A stretch of 64,000 nucleotides of DNA from Medicago truncatula (Eukaryota; Streptophyta; Magnoliopsida; Fabales; Fabaceae), in contig NC_053044.1 in the NCBI RefSeq assembly GCF_003473485.1, positions 2,492,501 through 2,556,500 of the forward strand, given 5' to 3'. How positions within the stretch are numbered: the stretch's first letter is position 1; each line of letters starts with the position of its first letter. Under the pieces are notes generated by a model. That model was not told where the DNA came from and did no database searches. It was given only the letters and a program-made list of their open reading frames with translations. The position numbers and the translations under genes are program-made. Shown here piece by piece: positions 21,868-32,974 of this stretch.

Positions 21868-22578
21868 TTTGGTACCACATGCATATTGCATTTCATTTAA
21901 GAAGTCTAAGATGGTGTCTTAGCAGTGGTCATGTCATTTGCATGAGTCTGGGTTGTTGATTTTCAGTTATTACCTGATGGATGATGTTGGTGTTGAATAT
22001 GCATTTATATATATATATATATATATTCATTGTGATTATGGTGTATTGTTGATGTTTGTGGTTTGTTGTGACTTATACATATATATGTTTACAAGATAAT
22101 GTGTTGTTGATTAGGGTGTTAGATTCAATTGATGATTTTAATATCTATATTTATTGTTGTGAATCTCACCCCTTCTGCTTGAAAATGTTGCCCTTCCTAT
22201 GGGTAACTTGCAGGTGATCCTAAGTAGTAGGTGGTGGCTCAATGTCGTGTCTAGGGCTCTGATACGTGGGATGGGGACTGTTATTGATATTATTGTTGTT
22301 TCTTTTCCATGTATCGAATTTTGGAACTTGTTGAAGTGGAGCCTTTATTTTCTTTTGAATATTGTTGTTGAATTAAGCTAAGGCCTTTAATGCCGTAGGC
22401 TGTTGTTGGATTTGAAAACTATTCCGCTGCTATGTTTTCATTTTTATCAAGTGGTTTAATTAAATAGTTTCATATGCTATTTAAGAATTTTGATATTGCA
22501 ATGTAGCATACCCGTTTTTGGTGAATTACTCTGATGATTATTTGTTATTTATTTACTTTTGGGTAACGGGGTGTTACA

Positions 22579-23460
22579 CCAAGCAGTTCCCAGCAGCTGG
22601 ATGCTTTCGGACAGACGAAGAAAACATGAGTCTGCGTTTCTGCGAATTGGTCGCAAAATATGCACGAGTCATCACATGGAATACCACAGGTAAGAAGATT
22701 AGCACGAGTTGGCAGACAATGTTGAGCAAGGCGCCAAAGAAAAGCTCGAACTCGTGGTGGGATCTGCAAATTCCATATAGAATTCCAACGATAATCATGT
22801 TGGATGGGATTGATGGCAGTTATAAGGTCTGAACAAAGACGATATGCTGATTTGACAGTGTAAGATCCGTCTGCAGTAGCCTTCCAGATGCGCTGATCAG
22901 TAGCAGTACGAGGGAATAAAGGCATGGAAACGATTGCTTCTGCATCTACGCTATTAAACAGAGATTGCACTATAGGAATATTCCAAGAATTTCCATCTGA
23001 ATCAACAAATAACTAACTGTAAGATCCGCGTGGTGCAATAGAGGCGGGGTAGATGGTTTGAGTGTTGGCAAATTGCGGATCCAAGGCATACTCCACACAT
23101 TAATTTGAGAGCCGTCTCCAATTTTCCACCTATGGCCCAAGGTAAGTAAAGATTGAGTACTCCATAGACTCCTCCATGTGTAACTTGGATTATGGCCTAG
23201 ATTGGCATCTAAAAAATCCCTTCGGGGAAAATATTTAGCTTTGGGATTCTTGAAAATAGGGAGGACGAGTCGGATAAGAGTTTCCAACTTTGCTTACCGA
23301 GCATAGAAAGATTAAATGCTTCGAGGTTCCTGAAGCCTAAACCTCCTTGACTTTTGTGGCGAGTAAGCTTGTCCCAACGTAGCCAATTTATTCCACGACG
23401 ACTGTTCTTTTTAGAGCCCCAATAAAATGAGTTCATCATCTTTTCAATCTCATCACAAAG
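22579..23460 (-). pseudogene. LINE RT C-terminus and zf-RVT remnant
   Basis: Three overlapping frames: 23209-23439 (MMNSFYWGSKK, GGLGFRNLEAFNLSMLGKQ), 22970-23287 (WRSLWSTQSLL, RWKIGDGSQINVW) and 22579-22970. The last holds the zf-RVT module with WNLQIPPRVRAFLWRLAQHC, CIFC and HVFFVCPKA, the CxxC...HxxxxC pattern. At least one frameshift separates the parts, so no functional polyprotein can be made. Confidence 0.85.
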
Positions 23461-23491
23461 AGATGTAGGGATAAGAAAGTTCTTGACAAAA

Positions 23492-23685
23492 CATCAATTG
23501 TGATTTTGCGCGTTTAGATCGAAAAATCAAAATAAGTTGAGGCTTATTCAGAATGCTACGAAACCCTCCGGATCCTCTATATGCATTTTTATAAAGGTGT
23601 ATGTAAAGTTTTGTAGCATTCCCAATAAGTTTCAATTTATATTGATTTTTCTACCAAACTGCACAAAATCGCAATTTTTTTTCCA
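23492..23685. mobile_element. Foldback element upstream of F-box gene 2
   Basis: Two arms of about 80-90 bases are inverted copies. The left arm (about 23500-23585, from TGATTTTGCGCG through AATGCTACGAAACC) pairs with the right arm (about 23600-23675, GTTTTGTAGCATTC to CAAAATCGCA). The centre around 23570-23605 is AT-rich. Transcription would give a long imperfect hairpin. No target duplication identified; it abuts the 5' end of the LINE. Confidence 0.75.
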
Positions 23686-23965
23686 AGTGTGTGTCCGGAG
23701 AAGTGACCGAGAGGTTGAATTTTTCACAATTTTTTGCACGCATTTTTAGGACTTTAAATTTTACGACAAATGACGGATTGAATATGAATTTGTAATGTCT
23801 CTAAAACTTAAGTCATCAAAAACATCTCCCACAAAAAATTGTAGAAGAAGGTAAGGGTAAATTGGTAAGTATACTTGTCACTGAAAAAGTTGAAGGTTTG
23901 ATTTGAGTAGATAGATAAATTGATAGCGTCTGTATAGACTCAAGTTCCCTCGCGATTCACAAGAA
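23686..23965 (+). promoter_or_regulatory. Upstream region of F-box gene 2
   Basis: Short leader region between the foldback element and the ATG. The TAGCGTCTGT motif near 23925 matches the corresponding place before F-box gene 1. No firm TATA box. Confidence 0.35.
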
Positions 23966-25147
23966 ATGTCGCAGGGAAATAACAACCGAAACGACGTCGA
24001 AACAACCAACACTCAGAGGCAGCGATTGGTCGCCGGAACCCTAACATGCCCACCGCTGGAACTTCCAACTCTTCTTTTCGATCTTTTGCCTGAGATTCTG
24101 TGCAGGCTTCCGGTGAAATTACTAGTACAGCTTCGATGCCTTTGTAAGTTCTTCAATTCTTTAATTTCTGATCCTAAATTCGCAAAGAAACATCTTCGTA
24201 TGTCAACCAAGCGCCGCTACATCATGCTAACAAATTATAATCCTTCCACGCGTAGAGATGATGAGTTTGTTATGTATGATTCCCCAATCCCTTTGCCTTT
24301 TTCTACTTCTGCAGTTCTTACACAAACACAACTACACATTCCTAGTACTCTCACAAATGGAAATCATGGCGTGCGTCTGATTTGCTCTTGCGATGGCGTG
24401 TTTTGTGGTCAGCTCAATAATGATTCTTATTTCTTGTGGAACCCTTCCATTACAAAGTTTAAGTTATTGCCTCCTTTGGAGAATCACGAATGGACATCAC
24501 TAAGCTTTGGATATGATCATTTCATTGATAATTATAAGGTCATTGTTGTTTCTGACGAAAATGAAGTTAGGGTTAATACTTTGGGGACTGATTATTGGAG
24601 AAAGATAGAGGACATCCATTGTTACACCAAGTATGGCCCGGGGATATTTGTGTGTGGCACTGTTAATTGGGTTTCATGGGATGTCATTATTTCTCTTGAT
24701 TTAGAGAAGGAGTCATGTCAAGAGCTTTGCCCACCTGACTTTGGGAATGAAAATAATTGGTGGAATTTGGGTGTGCTCAGGGATTGCTTGTGTGTCTTTG
24801 CAGGTAGTGATGAATATTGGGATGTTTGGATTATGAAGGAGTATGGAAATAAGGAGTTTTGGACTAAACTGTACACTATTCCTACCATAGTATATGCAGA
24901 GTTTTTGCAAGATCAGGGTTTAGTAGTCGATCAGGATTTATTAGTCAATGCTGCTTTATATATTTCAGAGGATGACCAACTGTTGGTGAAATGTTATCAG
25001 CTTGATAATAATCATGGTGCGACACTAGCCTATATCAAGTTTGTTGTTTATGATTCCAAAACTGGCACTTTGAATATTCCTGAGTTTCAAAACAACTATG
25101 AGCATAGAGATGCAATTTTCTACATTGAGAGTTTGATATCACCTTAA
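23966..25147 (+). CDS. F-box/FBA protein, tandem copy 2
   Basis: 393 residues, single exon, start MSQGNNNRND. F-box at about 35-80 (LLFDLLPEILCRLPVKLLVQ) and FBA type-1 domain to the C terminus (SYFLWNPSITKFKLLPPLEN, SFGYDHFIDNYKVIVVS). Both tandem copies end with ESLISP. Predicted role: substrate receptor of an SCF ubiquitin ligase, target unknown. No disabling change seen. Compared with copy 1, the FBA region carries many substitutions and small indels, for example about ten extra residues near KLYTIPTIVYAEFLQDQ. A 3'UTR intron donor (ATG|GTTAG, 25176) is conserved with copy 1. Confidence 0.93.
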   Translation: MSQGNNNRNDVETTNTQRQRLVAGTLTCPPLELPTLLFDLLPEILCRLPVKLLVQLRCLCKFFNSLISDPKFAKKHLRMSTKRRYIMLTNYNPSTRRDDEFVMYDSPIPLPFSTSAVLTQTQLHIPSTLTNGNHGVRLICSCDGVFCGQLNNDSYFLWNPSITKFKLLPPLENHEWTSLSFGYDHFIDNYKVIVVSDENEVRVNTLGTDYWRKIEDIHCYTKYGPGIFVCGTVNWVSWDVIISLDLEKESCQELCPPDFGNENNWWNLGVLRDCLCVFAGSDEYWDVWIMKEYGNKEFWTKLYTIPTIVYAEFLQDQGLVVDQDLLVNAALYISEDDQLLVKCYQLDNNHGATLAYIKFVVYDSKTGTLNIPEFQNNYEHRDAIFYIESLISP

Positions 25148-27180
25148 GCATGGATTCAACTGCAACATATATATGGTTAGTTTTAATTTCTGTTATTTAT
25201 ATGTCATGCCTGCTTTGATTCTTGGTGTAGGAATTATTAAAACCAATAGAGTCATTAATAAAAGGTTTGTCATTTGATTTTCTAAGATTTGCGTTATGAT
25301 TTAGATGTAATAATTTCTGCTTGGTGTTGCACAGAAATTTTAATGTTTGCTTCAAATCTTGCACAATGCATTATGAACTAAACTGAATATGTTATATAAT
25401 ATTATTGTGATGTCATTTTCTAAGAATATTGAATATCCAATTTTAACACATATGTAGCTCTGAATATTAGTTTTTAATAAGTGTTTTAGCAATGAGATGG
25501 AAGGTGTTTGTTAGGGATTAAAGGAAGTAGATGGTGGTAGTTACATGATTTTGGATTATGCAAAAGCTATTTGGGACATATTAGATGTTTTTTTTGTAGT
25601 AAAGCTGCCTTTGTTGCTCGCGGCATTCAAATTCAACGATGCCATTCATTTTTGTTCCTGCTTCTATTTAATTCCACTCTATTGTTCTTTTGTTGAGTTT
25701 GGGTTATTGCCTATCAGTAAATCATAAATTAGCTTTGTTCTGTTTTTGGCTTGATGAACAAAGCATAGACCAAAATTTGTGATGCAAATATAATTAGAAT
25801 GTAAAGTGACCATTCATGATATCAATTGCTTAAAATACAATGTTTCAAAAGTAGTGGTAAAAATCTAACAAAGTTGTTAATTTGTTTTTGTGGTTAGAAA
25901 TCATTAAACTCTTATCTAGTGGTAAAATACATGATCTAATTCTTGCAGTGCTTCTATGTTATGATGTATGGTTACATTTATCAAATGACTAATGAGGATT
26001 CTTTACCAATTAGCCTTTCCTTGGTGGTGATGATAGTTGTGCAGTTATAGAGTTGTTCATTGTACCTAGGTCCTATCTTTCCTCTTTTTGAACGATTTAA
26101 AATCAACTCTTATCTAGAGATTGAGAGAGAACAGACTCATAACTTGAAAACTTCAGTTTTCCAATGACAGGTTGGGATATCATGATCATTCTCGTGTTTG
26201 TTATTAGCTTAGTTGGCTTAATTGCTTTACACACTTCTCTGGTATGATAGCGTTGATTACTGCAAATTAATAATTAAAGTATATACAACTCATAGTACCG
26301 TTGAGTTGTATCTCTACCTAGGACAATATGAGTTTGGTTGAGTTTAATTATGGAACGAGACAACAAAGATAGGAATAGAAGATTCATTTTCTTAGATTTT
26401 AGAATCCTTTTTGTCTTATTGTTTAAGAGGGTTTTCTTTCAATGTTAATTAACCTTCTTGAAATGCTAGTTTCTAGTATTGCTAGATGGTTTGACTCTCT
26501 TGCATCTGTTGGTTAATTTAAACTTGTTTCATATTGTGCTACTTTTTGACTCATAGGTTGCTGTATCATGCTCTTAAACATGTAGCAATTCATTTCTCTA
26601 GACCTTGCAAATTTAAAATCACCACACATTTTTTTTAGCATCAGTTTCTTGCACCACTTGTCAGATTGAAATGCAATTCTATGCCTCATTTTTATTTCTT
26701 TGGTTTTATATTCTTATACACACGCAGCACATTGTACAATTCATAAAATTGGTAAAATGGCCTGAATATATTATTGATATAGTGTCGGAGTCTCTGAGAT
26801 TGTAGCGAAGTTCCTTTCAATATGTGTGTTGCCTTATAATGTCTCAATATTTTAATTTTAGGTGCACCTTAAGCCTCAAAATACACTTTATAACATATTA
26901 GTTGAAATGTCTCTTTCAGGTTGGCTGTGTTTGTTTGTTTCAATAGAAGGGTTATTCACAATCAGAATTGCTCGGGTTCTTTTTGTGGTGTGGAGCTTTG
27001 CTGAAGATGGGGTGAAAAGGGTAGTAGTTATAGGGTAATTTAACTTCTTAAGTTCTGTTTGATTATTTCTTCTGAAGTCAAACTAGAGGAGGTGAAAAAC
27101 CTACATGTTTTAAATAGATAGGATAAACTTGTCTCTGACTTTATTATTGTCTGTTGTTTGTCTTGATAGAATGTGGATAG
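25148..27180 (+). repeat. Tandem segment C downstream region
   Basis: Homologous to segments A and B but shorter. A candidate 3'UTR intron runs from the donor at 25176 to the acceptor CTCTTTCAG at 26919 (1.74 kb, half of that in B). The exon block from 26920 matches 18526 and 8108. No coding region. Confidence 0.7.
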
Positions 27181-28022
27181 GTTGTGTGATTGTGAAGCAT
27201 AGTTAAATGGATAATTAAGGGATTTTTTAATTGCAAATGCTTTTGGATGTATTTTCCTTGCAAAAACATATTCAGTACCCGTTTGTTTAAGATTATTGAA
27301 AATCATTTTACATGTTTTAGTTATGTTTGTGTGTAAGTTTATATTTAAAATCATTTTTCTGCAGAAAATGAAAATCTATTTTGATCATGTTTTGAAGAAA
27401 ATAATATTAATAGAAGAAAGAAATACAAAATATGTCAATATTAAGTATACAAAATCTGTTAATTTAGTCTCGAAATTGACAGACTTTCATACATTTTAGG
27501 GATTAAATTGACGGATTTCATATAATTTAGGGGCTATTTATGATATTTATATTGTTTGAGGACGAAATTGGAGAGAGTGATAGTTTAAGGACTTTTTTTT
27601 TTTGAACAAGTGATAGTTTAAGGACTATTTTAATAGTTCATTTGTTTTAGGCATTAACTTTGAATTAGTGATTGAGTTGAAACAAGTGGTACCAATGTGT
27701 TCCCATGGGGCATGTATACACTTATGCCAGGGCTAAAATAAGTACAAGTAGAATAAGAAAGGATGGAATGGAAGATATATGCTATAAAACTTGTATTAAT
27801 GTTCGTAAGTCTGACAGTTTAGACAATTGTTCAAAACAACTTTTTTTCTTTCTTTGCTTCAACACACCTTTCCCTTGGATACTCGTTAAACACATCTATG
27901 AGTGTTAAAGATGTGTCCACATATTGATAGTTAATGAGGAGTGACATTTAAATTGATTACATAACTTTTAACTTTTTGATATTTGATGGATTAACTAAGG
28001 TGAAAGATTATCCTTAGTTTAT
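27181..28022. other. Intergenic, no gene recognised
   Basis: AT-rich. Several related phrases (AGTTTAAGGACT near 27583 and 27617; GGGATTAAATTGACGGA near 27500) look like decayed repeat sequence. Small open frames here have no family features. Confidence 0.45.
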
Positions 28023-28205
28023 GGGAAATGCTAACCGCTGCTCCTGGACATTGGTTAAAGATATGAAAAAGGAAATTATATAGTAGTTAGTGCATTGAAA
28101 TTGTGTAATTAATTCATAATAAAGTCAAAAATAGTTTCCTTTTATGGTAATAATTCCCTTTTATGGTATGTTTAACCAGTGCCCTGGGGGCACCGGGACC
28201 TTTAG
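28023..28205. mobile_element. Decayed MITE-like inverted repeat
   Basis: The left end AATGCTAACCGCTGCTCCTG and the reverse complement of the right end (GGTGCCCCCAGGGCACTGGT) are diverged inverted copies about 180 bases apart, around an AT-rich core. No convincing target duplication. Confidence 0.5.
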
Positions 28206-29010
28206 TTTATTTCAACTATTTTTTCCTATTAAAAAAATTGTGCAACTTAGATGCACTTATATATTGTAACTCTTAATTTAGATCTTTTATAAATAAAATA
28301 CTCATTGTTTATATAATAATCTAATAATTATACATTAATATGTTTTATTGTCAGTGTCACTGTGTCATATGTTTTTGACATTAGCAACAATGTCAACTTA
28401 TTAGTGTGTATGTCTTAGCAGGTGCAAGTGCAACGCACAAGAGACCAACCGTGTAAACTCACTAAAGAGTAGACCGACGTTCTTGGTCTTTATATTATTA
28501 GACATTCCTACTAAATAAGCTATATATCTTCAACTTTGTGTGGTTCTTATTCTTAATTAGGCACTCCTACTAAATAAGCTATATATTTTTAACTTTTTGT
28601 GGTTCTTGGGAAATGATTGTCTGGCATGAATTTTTTCTCCTGTGAACTAATCTCAACAATTCATTCATTTTAATGATAGCTGAGCTCATCTCAACCCTTC
28701 ATTCATTATTATTATTATTTTTTTTACAAGTTCATTCATCTTGTATGGTACCGTGGTCAACCATCGCAGAGCAATCCTCAACCGAACCGAAGTTCCTCAT
28801 CCACTACATTGGTTTGTTGTAGCATGGGCACAACAACTGCGCCATCCTTAAGCTTTGTTCCCAGACAGGTCAACATTAAATCATTACACGTTTGTAGTGA
28901 TGTTCTATATTTTCATATCCCTTAAAAGCGAACAATGTCTAAAAGGCTATTCAAAAAATTAAAATGTAAAAGAAATATAAATTCAAGTATGAGAAAAATC
29001 ACAAATGTAA
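28206..29010. other. Intergenic, no gene recognised
   Basis: AT-rich. A roughly 40-base phrase containing CTCCTACTAAATAAGCTATATAT is partly duplicated at about 28500-28545 and 28560-28610. No coding frame with supporting features. Confidence 0.45.
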
Positions 29011-29019
29011 CAGTATTAT

Positions 29020-29105
<86 letters not shown>
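29020..29105. repeat. Compound (AC)n(AT)n microsatellite
   Basis: About 30 bases of AC repeat followed by about 55 bases of AT repeat. Confidence 0.95.
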
Positions 29106-29109
<4 letters not shown>

Positions 29110-29730
29110 TAACAAAACTATTTTATAATCTTTAACTATTAATATTATAATTCATGTGAATATATCTAAAATAGGGAGAGAAGAAGATAATGTAAACAAT
29201 ATCCGTTGCTGTCTTGTTTCATTTCATTATCATTATTTTAGAGTGCTAATATCTAACTAAAAAGTTCTTGAAATTATAAAAAGAAAATAAAAATCAATTT
29301 ATTGGGTGACAAGAAAATAACTAAATGACAGTTTATGGAATATTGTAGCAGAGTATTTGTGTATTATCTTGGGTCTAACACTAAATGAAAATTCATGGCA
29401 CAAAGTATTTTCTCCACCCTATCGGAAGGCATTTACACATTCGACGCACACACCTCGGTTCCATACCGGGGGGGCACATATGTGGTGGACAATGAGAATC
29501 AGTAACACATAGATAACCCCCTGAAATATAGAAAGAGAATAAAAAGTGTAACTAAAATGGAATATTATATTATGTGCGAAGTAGAGAAGAAAAATTTAAA
29601 TGGTTAGAAATGACTTACGTGCAGCCTTCGTTGCAACCAGAAATAGGAAAAGAAAGACAATCATACTATAAACAAAATTGACAATTTTAGCCATATTTCC
29701 CTCTCTCTTTTGTAATATATGTGTGTATCA
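29106..29730. other. Intergenic, no gene recognised
   Basis: AT-rich with one GC-rich patch (CCATACCGGGGGGGCACATA near 29461). No supported feature. Confidence 0.4.
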
Positions 29731-29734
29731 CTTT

Positions 29735-30062
29735 TTAATTTATGACGCTCGTCTTCTTTTTAGCATTATAAATATTAAAAAAATATTCATGTGTTATGTT
29801 TGTCTCTTCTGCATGCTAAAAAAAGAGGTGACACGAAAAAATTCTTCTTTATATTTATTAAAAAAATCTTTTATCTATTTATATTAAAATATTAATATAT
29901 TATTTATCAATTTATATTTTATAAAGCACATCTTCTTCTTAACATAATAAATATTAAAAAATATTCATGTGTTATGTTTGTCTCTTCACCATACTAGCTA
30001 AAAAAAAGGATATAACACCAAACAATTCTTCTGATTATTATATTTATCAAAAAATTCTTCTA
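29735..30062. repeat. Direct duplication of about 140 bases
   Basis: Blocks about 29738-29875 and 29922-30062 share AAATATTCATGTGTTATGTT, GTCTCTTC and CAATTCTTCT/AAATTCTTCT phrases in the same order, with small indels. Origin unknown. Confidence 0.7.
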
Positions 30063-30378
30063 TACGTGTTAGTTAAAGTCCAAAATTAAATTAAAAAGTG
30101 GAGGTTGAACAATAATTAAGTGAAAAACTCATATTTTATCCTTGAAATTTTGGATTAAGATGTGGCATCATTACCCCTTTTGTGGTTGCTCTTTTTGGAA
30201 TGTATCGATTCACATGAGTGTTAACTTCTCTAGAAGGCCCAACAATGGTATCATATTCCGATTCAACAATGCGGGGGAGAGGGAGTAGTTTTTTATGGTG
30301 TATCACAGACACTGAAAGTCTTATACTTAATGGAGATATGTTAATATATCAAATGTGAGTTATAATTCGGCATTGGAT
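30063..30378. other. Intergenic, possible LTR or TRIM scrap
   Basis: Contains AACAATGGTATCAT (about 30242), reminiscent of a tRNA-Met primer site, followed by a G-rich GCGGGGGAGAGGGAG. I cannot define element boundaries. Confidence 0.3.
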
Positions 30379-31395
30379 GTTGATAAGTGCCATAAATTAG
30401 TTAATTAGCATATATATTTTAGGCATTTTAGTTACTTGTTTTACAAGTTATCTCATCAAAAGCTCCAAAAAAAAAAGGTAAATGCTACTTTATGTTTTTT
30501 TATGTCTAATACAAACCATTTATGTAGGAATTTACTTTGCCAAGGGACTTAAAGATCAAATAAGGAAGAAAAAAATGTAACTAAGCTCTCCATAGTGAGC
30601 TCAAATTGAAGATAGGAAAAAAGCATCCAAAATTATAATTTCAGGATGTGGCCAAGCGAGCTGCAACTAGGTCATGACGAGAAGGCTCGCCACAGCGAGC
30701 CTGCAACGGAGTCCCGGAGAGAATAGGCAGAGAGCATAGATTTCCATCAAAACAGGGTGTGAGCTCGCCATGGCGAGCTAAGGCAGTTTTAGGGCCACTT
30801 TGCTGACGTGGCACAACCCACTGGTAAAGAAAGCTTCGCTCGCCAAGCGAGCCTGGGCGTGGCTAAGCAAGCAGACACTTTTCAGAAATGGTATAAATAG
30901 CTCCAAGTCATTTCCAGCTGGGAATCATCACTGACTTTAGGGCAAAAAATAGAGAGAAAGGGAGAAACACCAACTAGTAAAGACTGAAGGTGGATTAACA
31001 ACTTTTTTTGACAAATCAAGGCTTGATGGCAAAACAAATTCATCTCTTCTCATCTTTGTAAAGCTTCCATGACGACTTGCTCACATTGTCAAACCTCCGA
31101 GAAATACCAAACAAACGGAGATGAAGATCGAACTCCTCCAGATTTTATATGTTAACCTTTTTGCAAGTTTGGATTTTCATCATATCACAAAGTTCTTCGA
31201 GTTTTCTGGTACACTTGGAGTATCTGAAGAAGAGGAAGAAGTTGTATTCACAAGATTGTTTCCTCATTCATTGATTGGGAAAGCAAAGGAATGGTACTTG
31301 GATCAACCAACTCAGGTTATGACAAATTGGAATACACTTGAATAGAAGTTTCTCAACAGGTTCTTTCCGCACAATAGATTCATGGAGGTTGATGG
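30379..31395 (+). mobile_element. Athila/Cyclops-like gypsy remnant
   Basis: It starts like this group's LTR (TGTTGATAAGTGCC, about 30379). It includes a promoter-like TATAAATAG near 30892 and several CTCGCC/GGCGAG-type motifs (30690-30860), then runs into a short gag fragment. The primer site and most of gag-pol are missing, so it is an internally deleted relic. Confidence 0.7.
31121..31390 (+). pseudogene. Athila-type gag fragment
   Basis: The frame reads FFEFSGTLGVSEEEEEVVFT and LFPHSLIGKAKEWYLDQPTQ, the conserved retrotransposon gag core, and is stopped by TAG at 31343-31345. The same frame continues afterwards with KFLNRFFPHNRFME. Upstream residues are shortened relative to the family. 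Non-functional. Confidence 0.8.
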
Positions 31396-31564
31396 CATGT
31401 CATCTTACGTTATTCTTAGTATGTTTTTCAGTCATTTTCAGTAAGTTTTAACAGCGAAAAGGATGAGTTGAATTTAGTAAAATTGTAATGTATCTTTTGA
31501 CACTTTTATTTAATTTCTTAATTTGTGTGTAAAATCCTTAAACTTCACTCATTTTAAGAATGAC

Positions 31565-31944
31565 CGAGTATAAAATAAGTAATGTTTAACGTATGAGTTG
31601 TAACTAAATTATACGTTGAAGACTTGTAAAAAAAAATAAAAAATTATACGTTGAAGTGGCACATTGAATGCCAACATTCCAAAGTCTATAAGCTTCACGC
31701 ACAAAGTTTCAAATCTCTAAAACTATAAAAAGGATCACTTTTGAAGTCATAAACAATAAAATTTTGCATTTAATATTTCTCTACACACCAACAACACCGC
31801 TGAGTTAGGATCCTCTCTATTTGACAACATAAATGAAGTATGCAATTTGAAGAGAGATAAATACGTAAGAATTTATAAGCAAACTTCTTTATTCTTAAAA
31901 TTCATTACTATTTTTTGAACATTTAATAAATTAGATCCATCGAG

Positions 31945-32006
<62 letters not shown>

Positions 32007-32545
32007 TAGGTGCACTCCAAATTATTATTAAGCCATGTAGTATCACACATACTAAACATGCTCACTTCGAAATTTACATGCAAGAGATAGTAAGTAACAG
32101 TTAAATTAATGTTCCTTTCATTCTCTGAAAATTATTTTCGTATGACTATTACCTTCTTTTAGTCCTTCCATTCCCTTCTTTCTTCAGGTGTTGCTTTCTA
32201 CCTTTTCATCATTTTTATTTGTTTATTCCTTTTTGTTTGTTATCTTATAAAAACTTGTGATCTTGTTTCATTTTTGCTCTATTTTTTTTTAATGAGTTTG
32301 TAGTTTCGGGAAGGTAATTAGTTTGTGTTGTTTGCTGCACTTGGGTTGTTTAAGTGCTTTGTGAACTGTCTTTCTTTGCTTTTGTTGCACAAGTGTTTCA
32401 TATTTTTACTTTTTTGTTAATTGTTTATTCTTAAATCCATGCTACTGTAATCAATTATTATTTTTTAATTAGTGAAAATTTAACAATGAATTTTCCATCT
32501 TCACCAAAAAAAAAAAAAAAAACTTAATCATCCACAGTTATTTAA
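31565..32545 (+). repeat. Orphan copy 1 of the Argonaute promoter/leader block
   Basis: About 1 kb shared with 34855-35795. Its central part (about 32008-32330) matches 39495-39835, just upstream of the Argonaute gene. It includes GGTGCACTCCAAATTATTA and CCATGTAGTATCACACATAC. Here the sequence equivalent to the TATA element reads CTGAAAATTA, while the leader splice donor (GGGAAG|GTAATT, 32314) is kept. No Argonaute coding exon follows. A long (TA)n tract at about 31951-32001 lies just upstream of the block core. Confidence 0.75.
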
Positions 32546-32693
32546 ACTACCTCTACGCAATGAATGTACAACTAGGAGGAGCTCAGAATCATTTATATCA
32601 AACTTTTTAGAAAAGTTTGATGTTTGTTTGTAAACTTTTTCGTTGTATCCAACGATTGCATTTAATACTATAAAATTGATCTACACGTAAATA

Positions 32694-32974
32694 CTCTCTC
32701 CGTCCCAAATTGTAAGACGTTTTGGGCATTTCACAGATATTAAGAAATGTAATTAATATTGTGTGGAAAAGAGATATTATGAGTTGTTTTACAAAATTGT
32801 CCTCAATAAATGATATGAGAAAGATAAATGAAGGAATTGAAAGAAGAGAAAGTAATAAATAGTTAAGAATATAATAGGAAAAGTAACATTAATTTTTCAT
32901 TGGTATTGTAAAGCGACATATAATTTGGGACAAATATTTTTTCTAAAGTGACATATAATTTGGGACGGAGGGAA
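32694..32974. mobile_element. Stowaway-like (Tc1/mariner) MITE, 281 bp
   Basis: Terminal inverted repeat CTCTCTCCGTCCCAAATT on the left and TTCCCTCCGTCCCAAATT (reverse complement) on the right, flanked by TA on both sides (32692-32693 and 32975-32976). CTCCGTCCCAAATT is the classic plant Stowaway end. Subterminal GACATATAATTTGGGAC is repeated at the right end. Confidence 0.9.

Larger units (their letters stand above)
20472..22578. mobile_element. Solo LTR, 2107 bp, inserted in the LINE
   Basis: Ends are TGTAACGCCCT and GGGGTGTTACA, which are TG...CA and also a short inverted repeat. A perfect 5-bp target duplication CCAAG lies at 20467-20471 and 22579-22583. No coding region or primer site inside. 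It contains AT dinucleotide runs, three copies of a GCGGTGAGGGCTTCGGTCCT unit and clusters of palindromic CTCGCC...GGCGAG motifs. Probably from a Ty3/gypsy element by style; orientation not decided. Confidence 0.82.
19701..23490 (-). mobile_element. 5'-truncated LINE split by a solo LTR
   Basis: Minus-strand non-LTR retrotransposon. It begins at about 23490 within the C-terminal part of the RT region (LIPTSLCDEIEKMMNSF), runs through a zf-RVT domain and an RNase H domain, and ends in an oligo-A tail (oligo-T at 19701-19708 on the + strand). Frameshifts split it into several frames. The solo LTR at 20472-22578 interrupts it. Removing that and one CCAAG copy restores continuity between 20471 and 22584. 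No clean target duplication was established. Confidence 0.85.

Noticed and set aside
19701..23490. LINE target-site duplication GTTCTT
   Set aside because: Only six bases and overlapping the oligo-T run; cannot be told from chance.
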